This document shows, piece after piece, positions 33,855 through 45,008 of a stretch of DNA of 64,000 nt; positions within the stretch are counted from its first letter, which is position 1, and every line of letters begins with the position of its first letter. A model generated the notes under the pieces. It was not told where the DNA came from and did no database searches. It saw nothing but the letters and a program-made list of their open reading frames with translations. The position numbers were made by a program, and so were the translations under genes. This DNA comes from Narthecium ossifragum (taxonomy: Eukaryota > Streptophyta > Magnoliopsida > Dioscoreales > Nartheciaceae): assembly GCA_963920575.1 (NCBI GenBank), contig OY986974.1, positions 2,046,001-2,110,000 of the forward strand, in the 5' to 3' direction.

Positions 33855-34455
33855 CACTACAACAAAAACCACACTTATAGCGGCTTTTCTTTAGCGAGTT
33901 TTAGTCGATTGATGCTATTGTACTCATATGACGATTGTTTAGCGGCGGTTGATGGTATTGCCGGAAAAGATGACATGTATGTATGACGGCGATTCTGGCT
34001 GCAATTCAATACAACATCCACTAAAAAATAGTCTCAAAATTGGAAAAATAGTCCCACATTGCCTAGGTGACGCTCCTTATATAAGGAAACACTTACTTAT
34101 TATACCAAATAACCTACATGAAGTTAGAGAGCACATCACCTACATGAAGTTATCCACCTAAGCTGACATGATTATGATATTAATCACAATTAAATTACCA
34201 TCCCCCCCCCCCCCCTCCTATTTTTTTTCTTATTTTTTGAATTATATACTTTTAATGACAATTGTAATTACCATTATAAGATTAATTTAATCACCAGCAT
34301 ATGTCATGTGTTTTAGCAGCGATTATAAACACATTCAGTGGCGAAAGAAATAATCACTACTAAACCTTTGAAATAATCACATAAGCTGGCGATTGTTATT
34401 GTCGTTAAATGTCAAAATAATCGCTCACTAAAAGCTTTTTTTTTTTGTTATAATG
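33855..34455. mobile_element. Non-autonomous CACTA element with 3-bp TSD
   Basis: The left end CACTACAACAAAAACC pairs with a right end that reads CATTATAACAAAAAAA on the other strand. TTT occurs on both sides (33852-33854, 34456-34458), the 3-bp duplication of CACTA transposons. Subterminal repeats AGCGGC, GGCGATT and AGCGATT recur on both arms. The 601-bp element has no transposase. One CACTA base is mutated at the right end. Confidence 0.75.
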
Positions 34456-34619
34456 TTTGTACATAAACATGCTAGAATGCTTTTGTACTCCAAAAACAAA
34501 AAAATATATTTTTATGAGCAGGATCATAAATTAATTAATGCCCACAAATAATGCCACACAAAATGACAATATATCAGCGTAGGATTTGTCATACGTTAGC
34601 TAAAGTTATGGCTCAGCAA

Positions 34620-34892
34620 AAGGCTTCCTTTGGATGAGGAATCTATTTGCTTTGGGGCCGGGGAAGATAACTCTTTTATTCCCTCATTTATTTTTAAATA
34701 TAATGAGGATAATAAAATAGGGATAAGATGGTTTAAGACGAGCCATTTAAAAAAATGAGGGATTTATCCTATTCACATTTAACTCCATCTCGATTATATC
34801 CGTATTTCTATTTTTTATTAAAAAAATATTTTTGCCTATCTCAATTTATTATCTAAACTTTTCTAACACAAAGTCCCTTAACCCAACCCTCT
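34620..34892. other. AT-rich spacer, possible older MITE
   Basis: Contains GATAAGATGG and ATTTATCC type inverted blocks suggestive of a decayed MITE, but no clear termini. No coding frame is seen. Confidence 0.3.
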
Positions 34893-35108
34893 GTTTGGTA
34901 TGGGGTTAAAGGGGATAGGGTTATCCCCCTTATCCCCACACTTATCTTCAAATACTAAAAATAATCATTACTACTTTATCCTCATCCCAGTTACCATCAT
35001 CACTCATTTTTTCCTATCCCCATTCATTAACCCCATTAACCCAGAATAAGCTAATCCTGAAATCCCTTAATCCTCATTAACCCGGAATAGGCTAACCCCA
35101 CACCAAAC
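34893..35108. mobile_element. MITE with GTTTGGTATGGGGTTA ends
   Basis: The left GTTTGGTATGGGGTTA and right TAACCCCACACCAAAC are inverted repeats with one mismatch, about 216 bp apart. Subterminal TTATCCCC/GGGGATAGG tracts are also inverted. The family recurs as a partial copy near 59960-59985 and perhaps near 4700. The target duplication is not clear. Confidence 0.65.
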
Positions 35109-35810
35109 GTCTTACAAACAACCTTTTTAAGGATAAGTCGCCAATAGACGCACAACAAATATTATAATTTCCTAAAGATAATATATAGAAATGACGAAAA
35201 CCATACCTACTGATCATAGCTAGCAGACAACCATTTCAGTGAAAGATATTTTATCATGCATAGTAAGGCAAAGTTAATTTAACTTTATTTACAGCAAAAT
35301 TATATGTGGTGGTGGTGGAAAAGAAGGGTGTCATGATATTTTGGCATCAGAGGCCTTTTTACACATTATCTACCTCGCATTAATTTGGATGACTCATTAG
35401 ATGCTTTTTTGTTAATTTCTGGGGAAAATTGGGAAGCAATATCCCAAATTTTGCTATCCCAGAATAACTAATATAGATTTATTAAGTTTAAAGAAAAATA
35501 GCTATGATCGAGATTATTTTTTCTTTCTATTTTTATACTCTATTATTTTTCAGTACAGCTGTAAGCTAAAAATCCGTTAACAGTCATCAAAAATCCTTTC
35601 CTGGATTGAAAAGTTTATCGGATGTAGATCCGGATTATGCGCACCCGAATGGTTTGAATCCGAACCCTTCGGGTAGGGTACGGGTCGGGTATACTCCGGC
35701 ATTGAATCCGGAATCCCTGAACCAACCCGAGGACTCGGAGGAGCCATACCTTCTTGGTTTCCCGCCGTTAGGGTTTTCAAGTTTCCAGCTTCTCTCCTCC
35801 AGTGATCAAC

Positions 35811-37373
35811 ATGCAGGTTTCTTCGATTTCTCCACTTTTTCTAGGGTTTATGGTGGGATGGCTCTAGGTTTTATAACCTACGTTTTAATTCCTTGAGTTC
35901 TTTTTTTTTTTTCGGTTGCTTGAACCCCTCTTTTCCCCCAAATTGAAATCTTGAAACGATGCTTGTCTAGCGTTTGGAGCAATAATCTCCAAATCATAGT
36001 AGAATTGAGCAACTCGGTGTTTTTTTTCCGGATTTATCGAACAATTTTGGCTCTAGGAAACAAAGATGCCTTTTTTCCGGATTTATATGTGAATTAGTAC
36101 AGGGGCTAGAGGATTTTAGGTCTGGGCTTCTCTATAAAGTGTACAATTCGCAACCTAGGGTTCCATCATTTTTTGTTTGTGTTGTAATAACCATCTATAT
36201 TTTCAAGGTTAAGGCATTGTGGTCTTATTATCCAAATGTGGATGTGTTAAATTGACTACTAGTCTTGGCCTTTTCTTCTGTGTTTACTATCAAATTAACT
36301 AGAGTTTTTTTTCCAGGCCAGCGACAGGTTTAACATCAATTCCCAGCTCGAGCATCTTCAAGCTAAATATGTCGGCACTGGGCATGGGGACTTCCATAGA
36401 TTGTGAGTTCTTTGACTCTGATGAAAGAATTCATTGATCTGTAAGCAATGGAGAAGTTCTTACGAGTATCTCTAACACTGACTCGTCTTGTTTAATCTCT
36501 AGTGAATGGGCGGTAAACATTCAGAGGGATAGCTATTCATCTTATGTTGGGCACTACCCCATCTTGGCATATTTTGCCGTTGCAGAAAATGAATCAATTG
36601 GAAGAGAACGCTACAATTTTATGCAGGTTTGTCATCGATAGTTGTTTTGCATCATGGCTTTACCTTCTATTCCATCTCATAGGTCCTCTGTCTTACACTC
36701 ATATCTAGCATACTGTGGACAACTAAGCAATGATAGGAACAGAATATGACACATAACTTAAAAGTTGTGAAGAAAAAATAAAGAGCATATTGCTGATCTG
36801 GTCCATCCGGATCTGACCTGCAGTGAGATGGAATAGGTAGATTGCATAGTGGAAAATGCTTCTAATTAGGTTTATATGCTGTTATCTAATGACTCAACTC
36901 GCTCCCTGCTTTGCAATATTTCTTTTCCTGACTAGAAGACGCCATTGATCTGATAGACGTTAGTGAGGAATGCCAGTTGAGCTACTTACATGCCCTATGC
37001 CATATCGATCTCTCTTCATATTGGTGTTTGATGTGATTTTGTCATGTGTGGTTCATGTTAGATGTCTACTCTTCTGTCTCATACTAATTGTCTTCTGAAA
37101 ATCCATTGTTGCTATACTTGTTCAGTTAGCGCCCATCACTAACTGTTTAACGCTTTGTTGCCTAGTTTATGCGCAAAGCACATTATCTCCTTACTGTGAA
37201 AGGAGTGTTTGTAGCACCAGTGAATTTTTTGTAGATCATGTGCTGTTCAGTGGTTTAGGCTAGATGCATGCCTTCTGTATTTTTCGATCAAGTTTAATGG
37301 TTTGCTTTGCTCTTTTCTCTTGCAGAAAATGTTATTGCCATGCGGTCTTCCTCCCGAAAGAGAAGAGGAATGA
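35811..37373 (+). CDS. SF3B5: Splicing factor 3B subunit 5 (SF3b10)
   Basis: 87 residues from four exons: 35811-35816, 36317-36402, 36503-36626, 37326-37373. The first coding exon contributes only ATG CAG, and the spliced protein begins MQASDRFNINSQLEHLQAKY. It continues through EWAVNIQRDSYSSYVGHYP and ends KMLLPCGLPPEREEE. This is the very conserved SF3b10 sequence over its whole length, so identity is secure despite tiny exons. It is a small subunit of the SF3b complex in the U2 snRNP, which recognises the intron branch point in the nucleus. It should be constitutively expressed. The 5' flank is Pro/Gly-codon rich but noncoding. Confidence 0.95.
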
Positions 37374-38126
37374 TGCACACATATGGGTTGAGAAGACCCT
37401 CTCGCTTTGAAGAACGAAGTAAAAGTCTTTTCTTGTAACTAACACGTGGTAGCCAATTTTTGTTTTCTTGGGCTCGATATGGTTTGATTTACAATGCATT
37501 TGGCATCCATGTTCTGTATTTTCCGGTAAACTTGCCTCCTCCAATAGTCCAATTGCTTGGAAGTTGATCATGCTGCTCAGATTCAGACATATATCTTCTT
37601 TAAGTACACTACTTTTGCTCACAAGCATATGAATTGTTCAGTCTTTTTTTTATATTATTGCTTTCAATTCCATTAGTCCATCTGGATTTATCTTTGGGAA
37701 TATTTTGGCAACCATGAGTCCTGTCTTTAATTTGTTCCACCATGTTGGATTGTTTGCCCATGAACTCCTACACGAACGAGGGATTGTGGTGTGGATTGGT
37801 TGGATGTGAATTACTTTCTCTCAAGATATGTTCCCCTTGCAAGAAGTCACCAACAATCAAATCATTTGCAAGTTCCCAATGGCAGGATGCTAGTATGTGA
37901 TTAGCCCACTTGTAATGGAGGGCTAAAATTCTTGACTACTATAAGATAGTCATGGTTTAATTCAACAGGGAATATAGAAGACAAGCCCTAGCTAAGGGCC
38001 TCATCATGGTGGGTTTGGGAACTTCATACTCGCTTAACATAAGATTAAGAGATAACATCCAAAATTTAAGCAAGGAACATAGAGAGCAAAACATAAGGAC
38101 ATAGGGTTTGATGTGACGAGGGAGAC
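37374..38126. other. Intergenic between convergent SF3B5 and DL genes
   Basis: 3' flanks of two convergent genes, T-rich on the SF3B5 side. No further gene is seen. Confidence 0.6.
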
Positions 38127-41036
38127 CTAATTCTTCCGCTGTTCCATTTGCTTCAAGGCATCAAAACCTTCTGTGTTGAACCCATTAACTCTTTCCTGCA
38201 CCAGCAAATTAACCAAAAGCCACGTAAACCATCGATTTTTCCCCCTTAAAGATGAAGTTTTCTATCTTGAATGAGATGAGGTGATGATACATACATGCTG
38301 AATACCAATCATTCGTACTGTCGGATAGTTCCCAGCAGGGGTTACTGTTGTTGCCCGAGGGTCGGATTTGGCCCACTGTTGATAGATTCAGGAGGAGGAA
38401 TGTTAGTACTATGATCGATCGATAGACATGCAGTGTGTTTATATCATCAGAACTGATGCCAAGGGGATTTGACTTACGTTCTTTGCAGCCATGCTAAAAG
38501 CTTCTCGGTGAGGAATATCAGGTTTTGCAGCTTTGATTCGCTGTATTTCCTCCCTGTATGTATGACCTTGCAAGTTCAATTATTGTATGCATGCATGGGA
38601 GGGCACTTAACAGGAATGTAAGCACATAAACTTTGAAGGGGAGCTCTTTAATTACTTGTAATAAAAGGTTAAGTAATATCTAATATATCCAGGGGAGAAT
38701 TTTTATCCTCCTGTCAACATAGATATCTTAGTATCGGCACATATATATAGCATAATGTACTCTCCATGATTGTTCCTCAAAGTGGTTTTTAAGTTTCCAT
38801 GTTAGTCGATTTGATTACAACTGTGATCATCTATTCCTGTGGCTTTTCCATCTCTTGGAGAAGCATGGCCATCTTAATCTGTTCGTTTATCTGACCAAAG
38901 ACTAGTAACATTTGATACTATTGCAGGGAATTTAAATGAGACTACTGCAATGCTGGAGTTCAAAGTTTTCTATCTTCGATTGGAACTATATCCTAGAGTG
39001 TGAATATTTATGTGAATTCGCGATCAGGTAAACAAGTTGATCAACTATAATTAAGATCCATGATATAGATGAGATTAAAAACTTTCAAAACATGTTAAAG
39101 ACTCATCCCTCCTAAACTCATCCCTCCTAAACTAACTACATAAACTGTTTTTTTAATGCTCAGATCTTTTGGTCAAATGGCTTATTTCACATTGATCAAG
39201 TACTATATATATAAACTGGCAGAATTTTTCAAGCCTATGAATCTTTTAGCTTGCCTTGCCTTTCTATCGATCTTTTGATCGGTTATTCCTATGAATTCAT
39301 ATATATATATATGTGCCCTTGCTTCATGCTGCCAAACTTTTCCTCTTGGAATCATATGATCTAGTGATAGCTTGGCAAAAACTTTTTTTTTGTCATGTAT
39401 ACATATATAGCATTACTGAACATGGAACCAGAAATAGAAGCACAACAATGTTCTTACTTCATGAACCGATTGTAGGCAGAGGGAAGGCGGTGCTTCTTCT
39501 CTGGAGCTGCCATTAAGATATCAGCAAAGATCAACATGAGACTAAAAATGAAGAGAAGGGAAATAAACATAGACAGTCTAGCTTAGATTTCCGAAATGGA
39601 AGGCATCTACGTTTCACGACAAATGACGGTTTGGGGATCATCTGTTCACTGGAACTCGATGAAGATGGAGATGCTGGGTGGCTCTTCCTGCATTGATCAT
39701 TGCATTGACCCTACTCATGGCAAAGAGATATCAATGAGAAGAAACTCATCAGAAAAGAGTATTTTGAGAATGCTAATGGAGACTCAATACTAAAGCTCTC
39801 CACAAGCATGCATAAAGAGGATCCATTTCTAGACCTAAACCCTAGCCTGCAGGTATCAACACAAATCAACTTCATGATGGCCATCAAAATAAAAAATTAA
39901 AAAAATGAATGAAAGAAAAAAAAAACCCTCAGAAACTCACAGATCTTCTTGACATATATGTATAATAGCAAAGAAACAAGAGTTACATAAGAACTGACAT
40001 AAAACAAGACGAACTTAAACTACTAATTAAGCTACTCATTTTCTACTATCATATATATATTCATTATAATGCTGATCAGCAGACACAGAAAAGAGTTGAG
40101 ATCTTTAATCTTTCAAAGGGAAGAAAGTTAATTATATAGCATATTGGAGAGGAAGATGGCGGCAAACCTGGAAGCCCATCTGATGGTCTGAGCAGCGGGT
40201 TTGGAGCAAAGGCCTGGGGCTGAGGAAGGAGAGATGGTTGCAGTGACCACACTTTACAGTCACGGTTTCCATCAGCCGCTTGCATGGAACTCCAACCTGC
40301 AAAGGGTTATATCAATGCAATCACAACATCACTTGAAACCTAAATCAGCTACCAATATGCAAGAAACTCTCCTCAGCATGCCTCATGAGAGATCTCATGA
40401 AACATGATCACCAACGTTTAATTTGGAATGTATTGTAGAGGATGTATAGATGGATCAATATTGAAAGATCTCAAGTATATATATATATTCGACTTCTTAG
40501 GCGAGTTAATCCAAAATAAAATCCAAGATGATCAGGAAATTGTTCCCTTTTAGCCGCTGTCAATAGACAAAGCTAGCTAGCAAATAGCAGCTTCAGTAAT
40601 ATCATCTAACTATAGGTTATTACTGAAGTTGTAGATCAAAGTGAAAATATGGAAAAAGAGAAAGATGGTTAACTAGCTAGAGATGTGAAAGTACTCCAAG
40701 ATTTAAAATAAAGATCACGAAGACGAAAAAGCTAGAAAAATCCCAAAGAACTTACTTTGCATATATACATGTCTCATATTTTAGTTCCAAGAAAAAACCT
40801 CAAAGATATACAGAAATAAGGAGTTCAACAACCCTCAAAGCCCTCAACTAGCTAGTCTCTCTCTCTCTATCCACCTTTAAACAAGCTAGAAGCTCAGATC
40901 ATACAAAACAAGAAGAAAAACAAGAATACATTTCAAGGATCTTGAGTGTAATAAGGAGATTAATTACTGCAAGAACAGTGTTGCAGTAGGTGCATCGGAC
41001 GTAGCAAAGGTGCTCCGAGGGGGCGACCAAATCCAT
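38127..41036 (-). CDS. DL: YABBY transcription factor, DROOPING LEAF/CRABS CLAW ortholog
   Basis: 190 residues from seven exons: 41036-40968, 40296-40168, 39710-39611, 39506-39458, 38553-38478, 38375-38295, 38195-38127. The N-terminus [20 protein letters not shown] and [20 protein letters not shown] form the C2C2 zinc finger (C15, C18, C39, C42). A Ser-rich linker ([14 protein letters not shown]) follows. The YABBY domain spans about 100-145 ([20 protein letters not shown], then [27 protein letters not shown]). The finger is nearly that of rice DL, and the length (194 in rice) agrees. In rice DL specifies carpels and the leaf midrib; CRC controls carpel and nectary in eudicots. It is a nuclear DNA-binding protein. 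It sits about 13 kb beyond the end of SEP-side intergenic DNA, in the same block as the SQUA and SEP genes. Confidence 0.95.
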
Positions 41037-42561
41037 CAGAGAGAGGGCCGGGATCGAAGACGATCGATGATGAGAAGGAGATGGAAGTGGCTCTGGATGA
41101 GAAGAATGGTTTTCTTGTTAATGGAGGGGGGGTTGGTTTGGAAGGAGATGGAGATGATGGCTAGGGTTTCCATTCTGGCAATAATGCCCGCCGAAACACC
41201 CACACATGGGCAGTACGGACGAGTTGATATATATCAATATCATGAGGAGAAGCTATCTATCTATCTATCTAAATATCCATCCATCCATCTATCCATCTCA
41301 TGAGATATTGTGATACTACACTTAATTTAGCTATTATAATCATATATATATATGAATGTTTAGAATATGATGTTGATTTTCCTTGATGTATTTGAGATTG
41401 TTTCACTTGGTGGTGTTTTTATGGTTAGAAGACTCACCAAGCTGAGGTTGATCTTTTAGTTCATGGTTAATTAGGAAGCATGAATAGCTAGAGTTATTTG
41501 TCAGCAAATAGTTTGTGACATATATATATATATAGATATATGCATATTAGTACGTAATACACACTTAGAAGAATTCAAGCTTTGAGAAGCTAGCTTCAGT
41601 GAGAGATTAATCTCTAGGGTTAACTATCCGGATCAAGATTCGATTTCTTCGAATCAAAACCTCGATCCGTTTCTCATGTTTGCAATGTGATCAATGTGGA
41701 TGATTCATCCTGGTCAAGAAGTCTCCACTGATGTACAATTATTATATATCGATCCAGGCCAGATTAAAAACAAACAAGTCAATAACCTGCAGAGCTTGAT
41801 CGTTAAACCTAAAGAGAAGTAAGCCCATGAAATGAAAGATATATAATCAACCCAAATCATCAAGAATTAATCCACATGAAGTCGATCTAGCTTAATTCTC
41901 TTCTTGCTTTAATTTATGTTACTTGTGATTCTATATACTCAGATCATGCACGTACGTACGTATGTCACAGCATATGCATTATATCGATCACTTACATACT
42001 TAATTAGTACTAAACAAATGAATTGCATGAACTAATTAAGTTGTGATCACCTATCGAGATGAGATGCATGCATATGAGATGGTATTTGATCAGGAGAGGT
42101 GGCCGGAAGAGGATGATGAGATCGATATGATTTAATTCATATTATAAGGGTGTGGGGGATGAGGGATCAGAGGTCGCTGTCCAAGAGAGGATTGATGTGA
42201 CGATACCTCGGTCTGGTTTCCAAATAAGGGAAAAGGTGGCGAGGGCTGCTCCACGCCCAAACACCACCCTTTTCTTTGTATAACACCACCACCACCACCT
42301 CCGCCACCGCCACCACCACCACCACTAGATTCCTATCTACCTATGTACGTATAGTGCTATAGCTCATGGCCTCCCCCCTCCTTAAGTCTTAGCTTGGTCT
42401 TTGTCGCCTTTAACGAATCCGGCCACAATCATTAGATCCGAGGGACCCCTTCTCAGCTCCCATTTCCGGAAAGCTCCTTCTTTTATTGGACAATGCACTG
42501 CATGGGCAGGCGAGGCACCCCCCCCCTTCTAGCTAGCTGATCTACCTCCTCTTTTTTCACC

Positions 42562-42610
<49 letters not shown>

Positions 42611-42780
42611 TTTCACCCTCTACAAAGTCTACTAGACTACTACTACTATCTATATCTACTATGGTCTCTGTGATTGATTGTTCCTAATTAACCATGCGTA
42701 TGGGGTTCATATATATATATATGTGTGTGTAGAAATTAAAGGTGAAGAGATGCATCGTGCATGGCATTGTAAAGATAAGC
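41037..42780. other. DL upstream region with several microsatellites
   Basis: Presumed DL promoter. It includes TCTA/ATCC tetranucleotide runs at 41250-41300, (AT)n near 41341-41353 and 41520-41533, CACCACCNCC repeats at 42283-42326 and a (CT)n run at 42564-42607. No coding frame is supported. Confidence 0.55.
42564..42607. repeat. (TC)n microsatellite
   Basis: About 22 uninterrupted TC units, 1.5 kb upstream of the DL start codon. Confidence 0.9.
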
Positions 42781-45008
42781 TAATAAACCGAGCTAGCTGA
42801 TAAGCCTAGCCAAGGCTCCATGTCTTCTTGTTTTTTTTTCAAAAAAAAAAAAAAAATTAAATACATGGTGAGGATGGGGAGATGTGGACGTGGAGAAAGA
42901 GCCATGGAGATGTGGTCGTGGTCTTCTGAAGAATCTGAACCCTAGCTATGAAGGCATCATTCATGCAGAGTTTGATGGACAACACACATGACTCACATTG
43001 ATCCACATGTACTATGTTGGGTCCTTTGAGAATGGCTCAAGAAAAGAGGAGAGACATAATATTGTGCAAATGTTTTGGAGTTTAGCAGCGTCTGAAAGGA
43101 GATCTTCCTGATCCATGGCTTTGATATATATAAAAACTGCATGCCTGAGTTGATTTGAGACATGACAGATGTAAAAAGATCTTTCCCTGGGGGCCTGGCC
43201 AGTGGCCATCCTCTTTTTCACCACATTGCTAGGGTTTACGTGGATCATTGGAGTTTACAAAAGGCTAACTTTTTTCCTTTGAATGGCATGTATCTCTTGT
43301 TGGTAAAAAAAGAGCTAGCCCATCATATAGATATATTGGTCAGCTCTCATGAGAATTTTATCACTTCTATATTATATATGCATGTCATCAAATGATTCAA
43401 TTGATGGACCCCTGAGATATGCTTTGGCTCTGGCTTTTTAGTGCTTCATGTTGACTAGAGTTAAATTAAGAAGGTTACCTAGCTTGCTTGTCTTTAACTA
43501 GCAAGGTGCAGTTTCATATATATTTGTCCGACGACTTATTAATTAGTAGGGCCCTAAGATAGAAGGAGATTCTTATCTATTAATTATGAGGGCCAATTGT
43601 TTTTTTTTTTATTGTAACCCTTTTTGAAAGCAGAGATGCCATTGGGGTGTTTAAACAGGAAAGATTTTTTTTAAAAAAATGAACAAATAGCATTGATAGA
43701 TGTCTAGTGAGAAAGATGCCCCTCTTGTGATGGTCGTGTTCCTCTAACCACTTAAAACACATGTGACATGAGTCTTCACATATATTGTTTTAATTACTGA
43801 GTTGAGATATCAAAAGCTTAAACCGTTGAGAGAGTGATGATTTGAGATAGTTGTATACTAAGGATGTCAAGAAATTAAAAAAGAGAAAACTATTTAGTGA
43901 GTTTATATATGAATGATTTAACATCAATATTAAGTTAATTGGATGCGCGAGTATTGCTATATATGTCTAATGTTTTTGTGTCATCCGAGACTTAAAATGG
44001 GCGCACAATTCGTTAGCTGAAGACATGTAATTACTATTAATACAATTATTTGGACATCTCATCATGATGAAATGTGAAATACATGAAAGGGAGTAGTGGA
44101 GCCGTGGAGGGTGGTGGTTAGCGGATGATTAGAAGAGAGATGAGTATGGGGGTGGTGGTTGGGCCCACCTAGAAGTGCCATGATGGGTTTGATCTCATTG
44201 GGCTTTGAGTGCCAAGCATAGTGTGTTTGTTTTTGTGCCAATTCTTTGGATCCTATTCATATGTGATGCATGATGGGCTTTGAGTACATGAGGCATCTCC
44301 CATCTGGGCTTTTGCTATAAATAGGTTACTGGTCTTAATCTTTGCTTTGTAATGCCAAAGCTCTCTACCAGGCCCACTCTGGGGCCCTCTTTTACCCCTT
44401 CTCTTTGTTATTCTCTACCTGATGAATTCATGGAACCCACTCCTGATCAGCTTTGCATTCATTAACCTGCAGCACAAGATGTTGGCTGCGGAAGTATAAG
44501 TTTGACTTGAAAGCATAAGGAGAAAAGGTTATGAGCTCCTTTGAGTTGCCTCATATGACAAGGGTCATACTAGATGCAACTTAAGGTAAGCATGTGATGT
44601 ATACACAGGCCAGATTCTTCTTCCAACAATCAAACACATGAGAGAATCGGATTCCAAATGATCTGTGAAGGTGTCCAGAGGTCAAGAATTCAAAACCCAA
44701 CAAGATCCAGACTAAAACAAATCAGTGAGGTGGTGAAGAAGGCTCAGAGAGAACCCCTACAACACTATCATCTCAAAAAGCACTACTGTAACACCCAAAG
44801 TTTCAGTATGACAACTCAAAATATCTTTATTGGCTACCTCAAAGTAAGATAAAGATTGCATCCATCAACGGCAAAAAGAATTCCCCCGAGCCTCCATGAG
44901 GATTCTCAGAAAGCAATCCTGGAAAAAATAGAGTTACATCTCCGGAGTCTTGTAAAAGCAACAGGACTAACAAAAAGAAACGAGTATAATTGAGCTCATG
45001 ACGCTAGT
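42781..45008. other. Intergenic, no supported gene
   Basis: AT-rich, with an A homopolymer at about 42840-42856. Around 44300-44420 the sequence is more GC-balanced (TGGGCTTTTGCTATAAATAGG, a TATAAAT match) without a clear downstream frame. The last 300 bases are likely the 3' UTR of the RGP gene. Confidence 0.5.
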
